Translations under genes and position numbers: made by a program
The notes under the pieces: model-generated
Databases searched by the model: none
What the model was told of the DNA's origin: nothing
Seen by the model: the letters and a program-made list of their open reading frames with translations, nothing else
Part shown: positions 26,079 through 39,584 of the stretch, in pieces
Layout of the letters: the number at the start of each line of letters is the position of its first letter
Numbering within the stretch: the stretch's first letter is position 1
NCBI GenBank assembly: GCA_947179485.1
Contig: OX359248.1
Span: forward strand, 25,367,378 to 25,431,377
Source: Allacma fusca
Lineage: Eukaryota > Arthropoda > Collembola > Symphypleona > Sminthuridae
Direction: 5' to 3'
DNA: 64,000 bases

Positions 26079-26103
26079 GAGAGAGAGAGAGAGAGAGAGA
26101 GAG
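26079..26103. repeat. (GA)n microsatellite
   Basis: A GA dinucleotide run of about 25 bases. Confidence 0.95.
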
Positions 26104-26978
26104 GGAATCCTGAGAGTGGGAGTATTATCGTGAGGAAATATTTTCTCATCAAGAATGACGAATAGGGATATCAAAGGGGCTGTTGACACAAAGGAAATGT
26201 GAATGTGCAATTAGGACTGATGCTGGAAAGGAGGCATCGAAGCAGGATAAAACACTTGATAGAAGCTACACCCGAACTGGGTGAGGAGAGTGAAAGAAGC
26301 CGAGGAAATAATGTGTACACAGGGCTCCTTGTGTAATTAATTAAATTAATTGAAGGGCATTCGACTCTTGACACGAGTGAACATCTTATGTATGCTTATG
26401 ACATGCGAATTCTCTAAAGAGTGTTTCTAATGTGCATTTTAGCATCAGCCCTCCCTCATACGGACAGAGTATTATTATAGGGATGTGGAAGGGCCGGAGC
26501 CCCTAGACCCATAGGCTCATCACAGCGATTTCCGTATGAATTACGTATACCTCTAGTATCCTCTCTAATGTAATGTGCACATTCATATAATTATTCATAC
26601 ATATGTATGTACGTATGATGCAGAGAGGAACGCATGCATGCTAAACTGGGAGAGACTAGTTATGTGGAGTATGTCTGGAATTCCCTGGAATGACTGGAAA
26701 TAGCAACTCATGAAAGCGAACACCCCGAGTGAGTAAGAGTAAAGGAAATTTTATCATAAATGTCAGTTGGCTTGGAGTGTGCGATCACAACATAAATAGA
26801 CTGTATTAATGTGCCTCATACCACCAGCACATGGTTGAGTGAATGGAGAGAGAGAAAGCACCACATGCGGGCAATATGACAAGACAACAGATGACCGGAG
26901 GAAAAGGAGAACACCCGCAAAATCTACACAATGCGGCTACACGGAGCGATGGACGATGACGACCTTAATGGCCACAAC

Positions 26979-26983
<5 letters not shown>

Positions 26984-27018
<35 letters not shown>
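26984..27018. repeat. (GA)n microsatellite
   Basis: A pure GA run of about 35 bases. Read on the minus strand it is a long CT tract ending in CCCTCAG, a splice-acceptor look-alike. Confidence 0.95.
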
Positions 27019-27020
<2 letters not shown>

Positions 27021-28675
27021 TGGCCAGCCGGAGTACACACACACCAGAAATTACACTGCTTAACTTTTGACACATAAATACACATTTTGGATGCTAATAT
27101 TTTCCAGAGTTGTACTTACTCCTCCACACTACAGCGCTCCTCATACACAGTCTGCTTCCCAAAGCTCATGAGATACAAATTTATGGGCTCTCAGCATATC
27201 AAAGGAATCTGGGAACTTACGCAGGATCCGACCCTGCGTCCAAATCTGTTCCAATAATGAAAGAGGTCATGAGGAAGAAAGCCCGTACTTCCGCCTCTTT
27301 CGTACACTAAAAAAGACAATTATTAAAGTGGCTTCAAAAATATCAGCAAAAATGCCTCAATGCACCGACATATTAAACTAATGACCGAATTAACTTCTGA
27401 ACTTTCCCTTCATTAAGCACTAAATAGCGGTCATGCTTCACATTTTAAAAACCCTAACCGTTCGCCTCATTCAATTGCTGCAGTAATTGAAAAAGTTTTT
27501 TCAATTAAGAAACCTCAGCAATTGCCTTATTATTATTGGATTGGATATGAAACAATTCTAAGCTGGAGAATTATTATTTCTTTCATTAGTGGAAAGCTTC
27601 GTTAACATTCAATGTTGGTTGAAATAAGTAGATATGTAATTACACATGGGGAAATATTTTGAGCTGGGGATAAAATGTTTGGATTTAATTATTTCAATTT
27701 AATTTCAAGAGGATTAAGTGTAGGGATTTTTAGTTGTATACACATACAGTGTGTTTGTATTATTTAAAGCTGAGCCAGGCTCAAAAGGAAAGTCGGAATG
27801 TGAAGGCTGGAGGTGAGATACACCCGTAATGACTCCACCTCTGTATATATCGTTGGACAGTAGTTGGATGCGGTAGTTGCTGGGAAGAGCCCTCCTGGAG
27901 GGGAGATTTGAGTTGAAGAAGTGTAATAAAATAAGTAAAAGACAATTAAACTTTCACCGAGTTGGCTCTACTACTACAGTTGCAATAAATAAATGGGAAT
28001 AATCGTCTAATGATAATCATCATCTTCTACGGAGAGGAAATTTCATCTGGTCCTCGACTAATTGTTTCCTTTCCCGCTTCCTTACCATGACAAACCATGC
28101 CCATTTCTGGAAGTAATGATCCGTCCCTTTGGCCTCCTTTCCCTCACTTCATATGTGCAGTGACTCAGGAATGCAAGTTTCTCTCCCTTGTTAAGTAGTA
28201 CACTTAGATATAGAGAGATGTGTACAGTACTACAGGCCGGGCCTACTCACGTATGTACTAGCCGGTCAGTCCAAGTTGGCCAAAAGTTGATGTGGCGTCT
28301 CACCCGCCTCCTCCAACGTTCCTGACGTAACGTACCATTTTGGAAATGATAATAGTTTGACTGAAATTTCCAACTTTTCCTTGATACTTTCTAGCCCGGG
28401 TACCTTCCAGAAGTAATTTTTTCAAAGGAGCCTACTATATATTTTTTTTCTATTTGCTTACAAGTAAAAAAGCCAAGTACATGTTACACATATCTACAGT
28501 TTCCCTGAGTCTCCTCCTTACTCCGGAGCATAAGTTGGATAAAAAGAAACACAAGTTGTGACAGGCCTAGGGAAAAATAGAGACAAGTATTTTATGAAAT
28601 AACTTAGGTCGGAATGCTCGGTTGTATTGTCACCCGCTATGTATGTGTTTCCCGTGTGGAGTTCCTATGGTGGTT

Positions 28676-28676
<1 letters not shown>

Positions 28677-28727
<51 letters not shown>

Positions 28728-28751
28728 ATGTGTGTGTGTATGTGTGTGTGA
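28677..28751. repeat. (GT)n microsatellite, partly interrupted
   Basis: About 40 bases of pure GT are followed by GTATGT-interrupted units. The Thr/His-rich minus-strand frames over it are repeat artefacts. Confidence 0.97.
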
Positions 28752-30423
28752 GTGCCACTGTATCTATGTCTGTGTAAGGTGGAGCCCCTAAAGACGCCCG
28801 GAATTTCTCTTTTCTTCTCCTTCCTCTTCTTCTTCTTCTGCCACAGAGCACAAACGAATAAGGAATGTACAAGAGAGAAAACATATAAAGTCATTTTATT
28901 TTAAGGTCCACATAAGCTTTAGTGGAGTCATTCAACTTCAACACCAAAGCTATGCTAAATTCAACAAACTTGAAACTTTGTTATTTCTCCCGACACAATC
29001 CCTCCCTATATCCTTTCCCACTGGCAGGGAATGAGTACAAGGTAACTTTTACGGGTTGTCGTCATTCCCTCTTAAAATATTCCTGTAGGGCTTCTTAGGG
29101 AGCGATACACGCCTCTTCCTCCGAATCCCTGCAAATTATTCTCCATTTCACTCCCCCATAATATAGGAATGCTTCCCAAACTCAAAGGACAAAGTTGGCA
29201 ATGGAGGTTGACATCAATTATTTACTCCAGCTTTACTCAAGCTATACTTTTCAATTAGTGCTTTTAAAAACCGCTCTTAGCAAAAATTTCCTGAATGTAA
29301 CCTATTTGGCTTCCCATTGTTCCCCAACTCCCGGCTTACCCCTGCCAACGGCCCCGGTAATGCAATTCTTTTGACAGACACGGATGTACACACACAACAA
29401 TTGGCTCTTTTTCTGGGAACATTAATTAACGTGTCCTTAAAATTCTGGTAAGTACACAGGCTGGGGAGCTCCACATTATTGGGCTCCACACATTAACTAC
29501 TACACAAACACATACACAAATTATTCCTTAGCCCCTAACAATAACGGAAAGGTTTCTCATTATATTTTCTTTCCATAGGATTTTAGTGTATACATGGAGA
29601 ACTATCTACTATGTAACTATTTCCAGGAAATACCACCCGCTTTCGAGACGGCTTTTCAGGGGTACTTTTAATAACAGACAATACAGTCTGGGACAAAAGG
29701 CTACATTGTAGCTGGGCTAGGAGCGTTTTTGCATTTCACTAATTTCCTATTGTATTTGTCTCATTTCGCACCAAAATCCATGACGCATATTCCTGATTGT
29801 ATTAGTTCGTGTAAGTACTAGATACTACTGTGGACGCGTATTTGTGGGGATAGTGCCTTCCCCTGATGGATGTATACTTACATTCTGAAGGGAATACATG
29901 ATTGATTAACGACGCCTGCTTACAAAAACGATACAGTCCCATGTCCATTTTATCATTAGAAGCATACCATTGTGATGATGACGGAATCCCAGGGAGAGAC
30001 ATATCATCAGATGGAATGCCCTCAAGAATTAGGGAACCAGCAATTTTTTTTTTACCGGAGCCAGCAGGCGTCGATACAGTCCGTTTCTAAGGTACTACAG
30101 TTAGTAGGGCTCTCCCTAATATTTCACAGGAGTATGAGGTACTCAGACCTGATAGAAAATATTTTCTCGGAATGCAGGAGGATCAATGTGAAGGAAGCGC
30201 GGGGGGAAATCGATGATAGAATAAACGCACCAATTCGTCACTATCAGCTTGTATATTGTTACAAATGATTTGAGTCAATAGCTGTAAGTGTATCTTCCTC
30301 CTATAAGTATCCACAATTGCACGTGGATGGATAATCTTGTTTTGCTGAGTAAGTAGATATCCCTAGCAGACCGCCCCTGATACATCCAGAGAGATGCATA
30401 CATAAGTAGATACTAGACATGTC

Positions 30424-30444
30424 CATACATACATACATACATAG
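30424..30444. repeat. (CATA)n simple repeat
   Basis: A short CATA tetranucleotide run, the best example of a motif scattered through the whole window. Confidence 0.85.
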
Positions 30445-30693
30445 GTGAGATGTGGATATTCCCTCATTCATATGTCTGACTGTACATAGACCTCTGTGCA
30501 GGACGTAGGATGGATGCAGCAGGCCTGTGAGCTACAGTCTATATCCCCTCAGCAATCATTGTCATTGCTGTAATTCCCTTCCTTTATCTTGCTCCGGAAC
30601 GATCTCCCCATTTGAATGCAAGTTGGTCATTTATGCATGTCTTAATCCTATGAATATAGAAGCAAATTCTTTTCCCTTCTGACTCCCCTTCCC

Positions 30694-30695
<2 letters not shown>

Positions 30696-30757
<62 letters not shown>
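30696..30757. repeat. (CT)n microsatellite
   Basis: A pure CT run of about 60 bases, the longest simple dinucleotide tract in the window. Confidence 0.97.
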
Positions 30758-30760
<3 letters not shown>

Positions 30761-31437
30761 TCCTTTTCCCTGCCCTACTAACAAATTGCTTGGAAATATT
30801 TCACTCAATATAGATATACTTTCTCCCATCTCTTTCTCCCACGTCGGCTACATAATGGGCACTTAAGACAGATACTACTAGTTGAGACTCGTTCCACACT
30901 GACGTAGTTTCTAAAAATCGATGAGGCAGTCAATTTTTTTTGCAAATTTCCTAGCAAATTGACTTTTTTTATAAATTCACTCACGGGACAAATTCAACTG
31001 ACCGAGGGTAATGTTATTTGGGTAATGGTATCTATCTAGCGGGAGGTAGATATACATATTTACTTGTACACAATTACCAGGAATGATGGTGGGGTCAGAG
31101 CGGGTCACTGTATTACTTTCCTTAGTCCCTATATTTATACACATTTTGTTAGATACTATTTGTGTACAGTTGAAATATAGGAGGGAGGAAATTCTACAGG
31201 GGGAAAAATCCTACAGGAAAGGAATATCCCTCAAGTAGGGAACTACTCACTGTATCCATGGGTATGAAGAAGAGTGGAAGAGCCGGTTTGAGTGAGTGCG
31301 GTGTACCTCAAAGTATCTTCTCTGATTACTTCAAGTCCAACCGGATTCGAGAGGAAAATGAGTAAACTAAACCCAAGGAGTTTCTAGACGTCTGAAGATT
31401 TCCCATGTTAAGAGCCGAGTGAGAGCTCTGGTTCTCA

Positions 31438-31439
<2 letters not shown>

Positions 31440-31480
<41 letters not shown>
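31440..31480. repeat. (GA)n microsatellite
   Basis: A pure GA run of about 40 bases. Confidence 0.97.
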
Positions 31481-31482
<2 letters not shown>

Positions 31483-34400
31483 ATATCCCTGAGTAATGTT
31501 TGCTGAGACATGAACCGAGGGTTTTACAAATCCTCAACTCCGTCCAAATATCAATATCTTATATTATTTCCGCTCGGAATGTGTATCAAGTCCTTGTTAT
31601 GTACTCGCAGTGAGTAAATAAAAACCGTTTTTCTCCCACTCTCCCTTTCTCCTTCCCATGAATGACTCCATGGCAGAACAAAACTTTCGACAGGATAATC
31701 CCATGGAAATGGTAACATCAACAGGGCTTTCCTCCAACATACAAGGGAACTACAGTCGTAATGACCGGGTATAAAAATATCTTCCGAAGAACAAACATCC
31801 TCAGTTTACTTTCCTCTTGTATGGGAGTAAGAAAAAATTAAACTAAATATCTGTAGAGTATGGGTTCCATTTAGAAACTTCTAAATCCATTCCTTTTAAT
31901 TCCACACTTATTGTAAATTGTCAGGTGAAGTCAAATAGAAGCCTAAGAATAGATATGTATTCAGACCCCCCCATTCATTAGGTACTACCAAGCTCCAGCT
32001 TCTGAAACAGGATTTTATTCCAAACTATGTATGTACATGGAATCTTGTACAAAAACTTATGTCGAGTGTTTTCCCATTAGATTGACATAGCATTCATGCT
32101 TTTGAACATTTTCCCTTTCAACTCCAATAACAGTTCACCCTTTCATATATCATCATTCATCAAATTTACTGCTTTTATTAAAACATCTCTATGTGCACAG
32201 TGGCTGTGGTGTAGTCTCATGTAGGACGTATGTAGTAGTGTTTAAAATCCTGAACAACACATACACACAGTCTCTCTCTCTCTCTCTGTCTGAGATCCTT
32301 TTTATCCAAAGCTAAGGATATGACGCATTGAGCTTAAAATGTCTCGACGGCGTTCCGCTGAATATTTCTGTATCTATAAAAAAAATAAAACTCCATGCTA
32401 TAGTAGACACCCACCCGCCTCCGAAAATAAATTGACGCTTTAAAAAACTCATTTTATGAACCGACAACAAAAATCTGGAAATATGGGCTTTATTTTGTCG
32501 GGAAGTAATTCCTTACCTAAATTCTATTTTCAACAAAGATCTTACTCTGGACTTTTATATATAGTAGAACATTTCAGACTCATTTAATCTCCATTTTTAA
32601 ATTGAAACCAACTCCCAAAAGCCACTTTTCAACTTTTTTTTTGTCACTGTCTCTATGCATGCACCGTACAACACACACACACACACACGAGACTTTCCCA
32701 TATTAGTGCAAATGTGCAATGTTCGCGGAGTATATCTAATTCAATCCGAATTAAATTTTTATGTACACATATAGAGTTGTATACATTTTAAAATCCTATT
32801 ATATTTCATTCCGTACATACATCCGTCCTGTCTTCTTTTACCATCCCCAGCCAGACCCATCCACCATATATCAGAATTGAATTTTCCGTCCCAGTTCCTT
32901 CTTTAATAGCTTCCAGCATTTGCTCAGCTGCAAATGTACAAAGTGTTGGAAGTTGAGTTATTAATTTGGGTCACAGTAGTGCAACTTAATACTAAAGGGG
33001 GGGGGGGAATATAGGGTAAATCTACAATTTGAACAGAATAGTATCACTGAATTTTTAATAAGGGTGTAGTTCTAACAAGTATAGAGATACATACATACAT
33101 GCAGGAAGATAGTCGAGCCTTGGGTGAGTTCACATATGAAGTTTTTTTTTAAAAGAGAGCTCTAAATGTGTTCACAAGAATTAAGTGGGTATTTTAAGTG
33201 AACGTAAAAATTTTCTATGGGGAATTCCCTCTCTTGTTTAGTTATCTACTTTTATGAAAGGGAAAAACACAATGACCTGGAAAGGTTTTACTTCTATGAG
33301 CTCTTAATGAATAACTCTGTGCATATTTGAATGGTGCCATTTTGGAAGGAATAAAATGATTACCCAGACTGGAGACATTCAAAAAAAAAAAACACAAGTA
33401 GAAACAATGAAAAGATTTCTTTTTCGCTTGTCCCATGAAGGAAAATCCGATTTAAATGTAGCTCAAGTCTAGAGCTCTAAGAGAGGGAAGCTGGCGTGAA
33501 AGACAAACTACCGAAAGAAAGGGAGGGTAAGCGAAGCTGAAAATCCGGAATTGGGAGAGCAAGAGGCAAGCTTGCAATTATTTTCTCCTTAGTCCTATGG
33601 TTAGTTTGAACAAAGCAAGATGGTTTTGAGCATAATAAAAGCTTTATTGGAATTTCCAATTTGGAAATTGCTTGGAAAAGAACTTATAGAGTTTTCTCTC
33701 GTATATACACACACAGAACATACACACACACACACACACCCAGGCGGGATTCATTTAGGCCATTGGGATGAGAGAAGGGTGGGTGTTATTGGAACTTGAG
33801 CAGAGAGGATGATACAGTCAAGGAAATTATAATGACCGTTGCTTATCTACAAGGACCCTCATGCCGGTATGTAAAATTAAATTTATTGAACATTTAGTAA
33901 TGCTGCAAGGACATATTCAAAATATAATAGGAGTTTTATGCGTCCCTTATTATTCTCTCCCCTCCCGTACTTTCACTCTGCCGTACATTGGAAATAAAGG
34001 AACTGGAGGAAATACAGTAGTACGAAGTACCTACAAAGAGTCCGGACCCAAGGTTTATTCTACATTACATTTACATAGTTTATTCCTCCTTTAGACTCAG
34101 CGATCCCCTCAGATTCCCTCCTGCACAACTATCTACTAAATACAAGCATAAAAGTATTAGCTGAGTCCCAAAAGGAAGGAATTTACGATGGTCTTATTAC
34201 AACACTAATATACTTCTCTTATAAATAACGTTATCGTAATTTACATCCAATCCTCCTCCTCCTCCTCCTCCTCCATCCAATGCTCACTTCCTTCATAACG
34301 ACTCCATTAGCATCCAAAGTAAAACTTGAGGCTATTTTTTTTAAAGGAGGATCTCCAGCAAGGGAAATTTGGTGGGAATCGGGAAATCATGGAAAACCAC

Positions 34401-34869
34401 AACATGTTTATGGCCATTGTAGCAACTAGACACACACTTTCGTGAACAACGATAAGACTGAGAAAACAAAGCATAAATACGTGAAATGAAGAGCAAATGG
34501 GAAGCTCCATAGATGCTATCATCACTTGGGCTGAATGAGAGTGAAACAACAAAAGAAAATCGCTTGAATATTAAAGTAACAGGCTCTGAATAGAAATTAC
34601 ATTGAACAACTCCTCATGAAAAATTACCGTATGAGAGAGGGACTAAATGCATGTGGTTAGGGAATTGCTTCTATATTTGTAGGAGAGAGAGAGAGGGATA
34701 CACACACACACACACACAACAGCAACAACAACAATAAGAAAAATGATGGGAGTTTTTCAACGTTTAATTCATCTCCTTTTTTTTTATTTATTCCAAGGAT
34801 CTTCCCCAGCTTCCAAAAACATATCCTTCACTGTGAACTTGCTCACAAATGCGCAGACAATTTGCAAGG

Positions 34870-34896
34870 GAGAGAGAGAGAGAGAGAGAGAGAGAG
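34870..34896. repeat. (GA)n microsatellite
   Basis: A GA run of about 27 bases. Confidence 0.95.
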
Positions 34897-35272
34897 GAAC
34901 AGAGAGCACAAATGTTTCCTTTATCTGATCATGTGCTCCATGCACAATTTCCAAACTTAGCCTTAAATGTGGGCTATAAAAATAGCTTTTGCTTTTAGCA
35001 TGAGGCAAAAACAGGGCTTAAATTATGGTACTAGAGCCAGTTGCATTTGGGTATATAGCTCCAGGAACCAAGTAGGAAAAAAAACCCGACCTAGCTTCAA
35101 TGCCGACGGATAAGTTGTGATGTAAAAAGCCAGCAAACAAGGGTCGATTGTCAGAGAGTACAATGGGAGGAAATGAACAGAGCTGAATACAAACACTGTT
35201 GCTTACATCTGTAGAACTTTCAGCCCTGGGAAGTTCAATGCAAGTATGTATCTATACATATTGTTGTCAAAG

Positions 35273-35308
35273 AATGATACTAATGTATGAATACATTAGA
35301 GTATCATT
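35273..35308. repeat. Near-perfect inverted repeat
   Basis: AATGATACT + AATGTAT pairs with ATACATT + AGTATCATT around a two-base centre, with a two-base bulge in one arm. It could be a small hairpin or the core of a decayed element. Confidence 0.75.
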
Positions 35309-36137
35309 TGTAAACAAAAAAAATGAGCATGTAACAAATCACATATGAGATCCCAGAGCTTACAAATTACAATCAAATGTAAAGATGCACAAATATTTTT
35401 CATTTTGAGGAGAGTCTCAATGGAAAACCTCCTATGGAATAAATTAAAGGTGAAATATCTCACAGTGGGACATTTGATTTATATTTTAATAGTTTATTTA
35501 CATTTTGACACAAGTCAAGCTTCAGAGCCAAGTTAGATTCCTTTGGTGTGATGGGGATTTTCGTAGGGTGTACATATTATTAGGTTCTGATGGAGGGTTG
35601 AGGAGTTTCAAATTAAGATAAAATATATAAGGGCTGTTGAGTAAGTGAGTGAGTGGGAAGGAATGAAGTGGATAGTAAATGATTGTATGTATTTAGTGAC
35701 GGATGGGACTCGAGCAGTGTGTCAAAGGAGAGCAAATTCGAGCATGAAATAAGAAAAGATTTGAGAGGGAAGCTAGGACTGAAAAATGGCTCTGACTGAG
35801 CGAGTGTTCTCTGGTAGTTGTGTGTACTTAATCAGAATAATGACAGAGTAAATAGAGGAGAAAACAAGGTTGGAGTTAATTCAGCACCTGGAAATAAATG
35901 GGATTGCCCTTTAGCTCGATCGACAATTTACTCTTATAACAGTAACAGGTAGAGATGGGTTGAGGCATGTGAACGGAAATGTATGAGCATGTAGTAGTAG
36001 TACTATGTAGTGTTTGGAGATAGACACCCCAATATGTATATAAGGAGTAAAATACATGAGGCTGTGACTTCCTCGTTGACTTTCACATCCTTCAACTTTA
36101 CTCTCGCTCAAATGATCCTCCAGCACGTTTCCCTTAA

Positions 36138-36246
36138 GTTTGCTGACATGAATTTCCCTCCGCGTACTTTATGTATTTGTTCCCTGGCTATGTTTATCGG
36201 AAGAATTTGAATAACATTCCCAATGCAATTATTCATGTCAGCAAAC
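36138..36246. repeat. 16-bp perfect inverted repeat with 77-base spacer
   Basis: GTTTGCTGACATGAAT at 36138-36153 is the exact reverse complement of 36231-36246. The spacer shows no further pairing that I could see. Confidence 0.85.
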
Positions 36247-38287
36247 ATGTGTGATTGTATGGGGAATGTAAATCAATGTCATCAGCAGGGACTTTGCTCC
36301 CTCCAAGTTGTGTATGCGTATACACTCCTCTCTGTAGTAGTAGGCGGTACATACGTAGATTACCCAAACCGAAAATCACAAGTAGAAAGACATCCCGAGC
36401 TGTAGATATATAGCCAAGTTCTCCGGCCCAAAAGTTTAAGGTAAGAGCAGGGCGTTGTATGTAGATTCAATGAAATCTACATATTGTATTACCATGCAAA
36501 CATACATACATACGACTACATACTCGGGAAGTGTGTGTACATAGACACATTTCCGATAAATGCATCCGAGAAAACTTATTAATACACTGTTTATTTTATA
36601 AGGCGGGCAGGCACCATGGAAGGCCCCTTTGCGAGTTGCGTATGTGTGAGGACTCCAACTTGAGGAAAATCATTTTGGAGTACACTGACTTGGAAGAGAT
36701 GCAAAGTTGGAGAAGTTTCCGGTGGTCGCTTACGTATGTATGTATGTACACATGAGGATGCTCTAACTAACCCAAGTTTACTTACGACTCTTCGTACAAG
36801 GCTAAAAGCAAAGTTGATGCAAATTTTGTTTGCCCAATCTGAAAATTAATACCACTATTATAAAAACAAACAAATACAAACATCAAATTCGAAACACCTA
36901 CAGGAGAGGTGTGGAGGAAGGTGCATATGTGCAGAGAGCCAAGGCTTCATTTAATTATCGAGAGTCGTTCCAAAGTTGCTACGATACACACTCTAATAGA
37001 TACTCACAAGCTTTGTATGTAATTACATACATATATCTACATATCTATGTACATAGTAGGTAATACATTTCTTCAAACTAGTAACTCCCTTTGAAGTTGA
37101 AACCATACAATTAATTTCCTCATAGGTCTCTGAGTTCCCATCCCGTTTGAAGGTTCATAGGAGACAGTGTACGTTCATGGTAGGAAGGTATGTATGTGCA
37201 TACTTGTGTATGTAAAGTGTACTATGTACATACTAGTGTAACACTGTAAACGTAACACATTTAAGTTCACAGTATGTTTGTCAAGCTTAAAGAAAAACCC
37301 TGGAAGTTATTTCGGGTAACCTTTAAAGTAAGCAAGAACTTTATGTAAGCAGCTTATTCTTATTGAGTAAGTATATGTACTTGCACTTGAGAGACTCATA
37401 ATTATTCTCATAATAGAGTCGCTAAAATAATTTAAATAATTAGTTTTAAAGTTAGGGTATAAGCTCAAGAGCACTGTCTGAGGTCCTATGTTAATTTATT
37501 ACAGTCATAATTTCATAGGATGATTCCACCTATGTAGGCCGGAACTATAGAGTACAGTGGGGGAGCCGTTCCCAGTATAATTCATAATGTAAGCGGATTA
37601 GGGATTAGTGAAACATTGAGGAATTACTTTGGGTATCTTCCGGTTAGTTCCAAGGCTAAAAAGTTAATATCTTGCCAAGATATTAATTATTCATTCAATT
37701 CGCAGCTGTAATCCTGTATTTGCAAAGTACCGAGTTGAAAAAGAAACACGTGCAAACTGAAGCTTGTCCTTCCAAGTCAATTTCTGTCGCTAAATGCTGT
37801 AAATTTTTATTTGTGCATACATAGGAGGGTTGGAAGCACAGGGGTTTAATTCACTGCTCATACATATAATGTCAGTGGTGTGTGTGTATGAACGTAGCCT
37901 TTTAGTGAGGACGCCTCGGTCACATTCCAAATTTGCATGCTGTGATTAATTTCTACTATTCCTGAGAGTCGACCATATGTGATGGCACTTGAATCCGTAG
38001 TAATAAAAGCCGAGCTCTCCGCTGGAACTGTAACAGTCACAAAAATTTTAACTTCCGTTTCGTTTTTATTACTTTATATAATTACTACTAGAGCCGAGTG
38101 ATCAAGTGAACATTGGGAAAGTAAAAGGCGATGGTGAACCAAACTGGGATTAGAACTTGCTTTCAATTAGTCCTTTGTATGTAATAAAAAAGATGCCTAA
38201 TTTTAGAACTTGGGGCAGACACAGTTTTGAGGAATTTCACTCCAGCTCTGGTTTTTAATTCCTCAGTATTTGGAGGAAGTGGTGCGT

Positions 38288-38328
38288 CATAAAAGGTTTA
38301 CACAACTAAATTGGTTGTTAGTCACTAC
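38288..38328 (+). promoter_or_regulatory. Possible core promoter of the defensin gene
   Basis: A CATAAAAGG box at 38288-38296 is followed, about 35 bases on, by an initiator-like GTCACT (38321-38326). That would leave a 5' leader of about 32 bases before the ATG. Loose kappaB-like sequences (GGAATTTCAC near 38232, GGGGAATTAT near 38347) are present but poor matches. All of this is inference. Confidence 0.3.
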
Positions 38329-38355
38329 AGCAAATAATAATTACTGGGGGGAATT

Positions 38356-38454
38356 ATGGACTATTTTTTAACTAGCCTCTGTGCAATTAGTATACTTCTG
38401 GGCTGCTGCACAAATAATATCCTGGCAAGTACAAACTCCACAAACCCTATAAAG
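38356..38454 (+). CDS. Defensin exon 1: signal peptide
   Basis: There are 33 codons from ATG to AAG, followed by the donor GTAAGC. The N-terminus has a short leader, a hydrophobic core (LCAISILLG) and small residues after it, so a cleavable signal peptide is likely, with cleavage near CCT or ILA. Confidence 0.75.
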
Positions 38455-39541
38455 GTAAGCAGTTTTGTTTTCTCAAAGTCAAAATAGTTTCCCATTATTT
38501 TTTCCCTTTGGCTTCATAACTCTTAGTAGTATTTACAGCACAGACGTCTCCGAAAATAATAAGTGACAAGGAGCTGATTGTGAGAATTTATTAGAGCAAA
38601 GTTATCGTGACAATCGTAGGAACATGATAACAAGCTTGCATTTATATAGCACTAATCGTAAACAACAGGCCAGCAGAACTGGCTCGACACAAAAAGCTTT
38701 GCTTGTTAGTTAGTAGTGAATATTGAAGCCGCCCTGTAAATTTGTCAACTGTGATGCTTTGTTTACAAAAAAAATCATGATGGACGAGAGGAATAAGTAA
38801 ATCGGGAGTGATGGGAACTGTGTTGAGATGTAAAGGAAAAGATCTTTATGCACGCAGGAGGAACTCATTGAGAGGAACCCGGACGAGCAGAAGACCAGTG
38901 GAGCCGACATGGGTGTACCAGGAGTGGTTCGTAATTTGATTTTAATGACAAGTCATCATGAAACTCATGATGGAAACAAGAATCATCCCGAGATTCTCCC
39001 TCAAGGTATGTATGTTTGTACAACAGGAAAAATAAATTAGTTGTTTCTGCTCTGTTGATACCCTGTCATCTTCCTCAAGTGCTGTGTACTCAATAGTACG
39101 GAAAATCCGTAATGGAATTGTGAGACATTTATGTGGATCTTCTGAATGGCAATAGGGGAGTCCCAGGGAAAAAAATCCCAAACTTTACACTTTCCTCCAA
39201 ATCTCCCACTATATTATGTCTCATTATTTTCTCCACTTTGCTTTTACCTTGTCATTTGTATATGGAAGGAGTTCGTAGGTACATACGCCGTTATTCGTGG
39301 AGATTCTCACTCTCGTTTGTCAATAGACGAGTTTTGTTTGTAAAATACCTTGTCTCTGGCTGTCTACTGGAACGTGCTTATTTTAATTAGCACTAAATAT
39401 TTTCCTCATTGTGGAAATTTAAACTTTTCCATTTCAAGTCTTTTAAATTCTTTATTTTTTGTATTTATGCGAAAGAAAGAAAGATATGCGAACAATGTTG
39501 AATCAAGGAGTTAGCTGTAGTATCTGCAGTCAATTAAATAG

Positions 39542-39584
<43 letters not shown>

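Larger units (their letters stand above)
15481..38287. other. Gene-poor 23-kb stretch with microsatellites
   Basis: I find no gene here that I can support. It contains TACATA/GTATGT-type simple repeats throughout, long GA, CT and GT tracts listed separately, a 30-base tandem repeat (23823-23912), a G-run cluster (21361-21388) and small inverted repeats (18386-18410, 35273-35308, 36138-36246). Many short open frames occur, but their number and overlap on both strands fit chance. Isolated short exons, like those of the defensin gene that follows, could still be hidden here. Confidence 0.6.

Noticed and set aside
26940-26983. Third coding exon after the minus-strand (CT)n acceptor look-alike
   Set aside because: The frame stops after four codons, and any CT microsatellite ending in CAG looks like an acceptor.
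28630-28894. Two His/Thr-rich minus-strand frames
   Set aside because: Direct translation of the (GT)n tract and an adjacent CTT-rich patch.
36531-36755. Plus-strand frame with LCELRMCEDSNLRKI
   Set aside because: Protein-like in part, but it has no good donor, no partner exon and ends in TACATA-type repeat.
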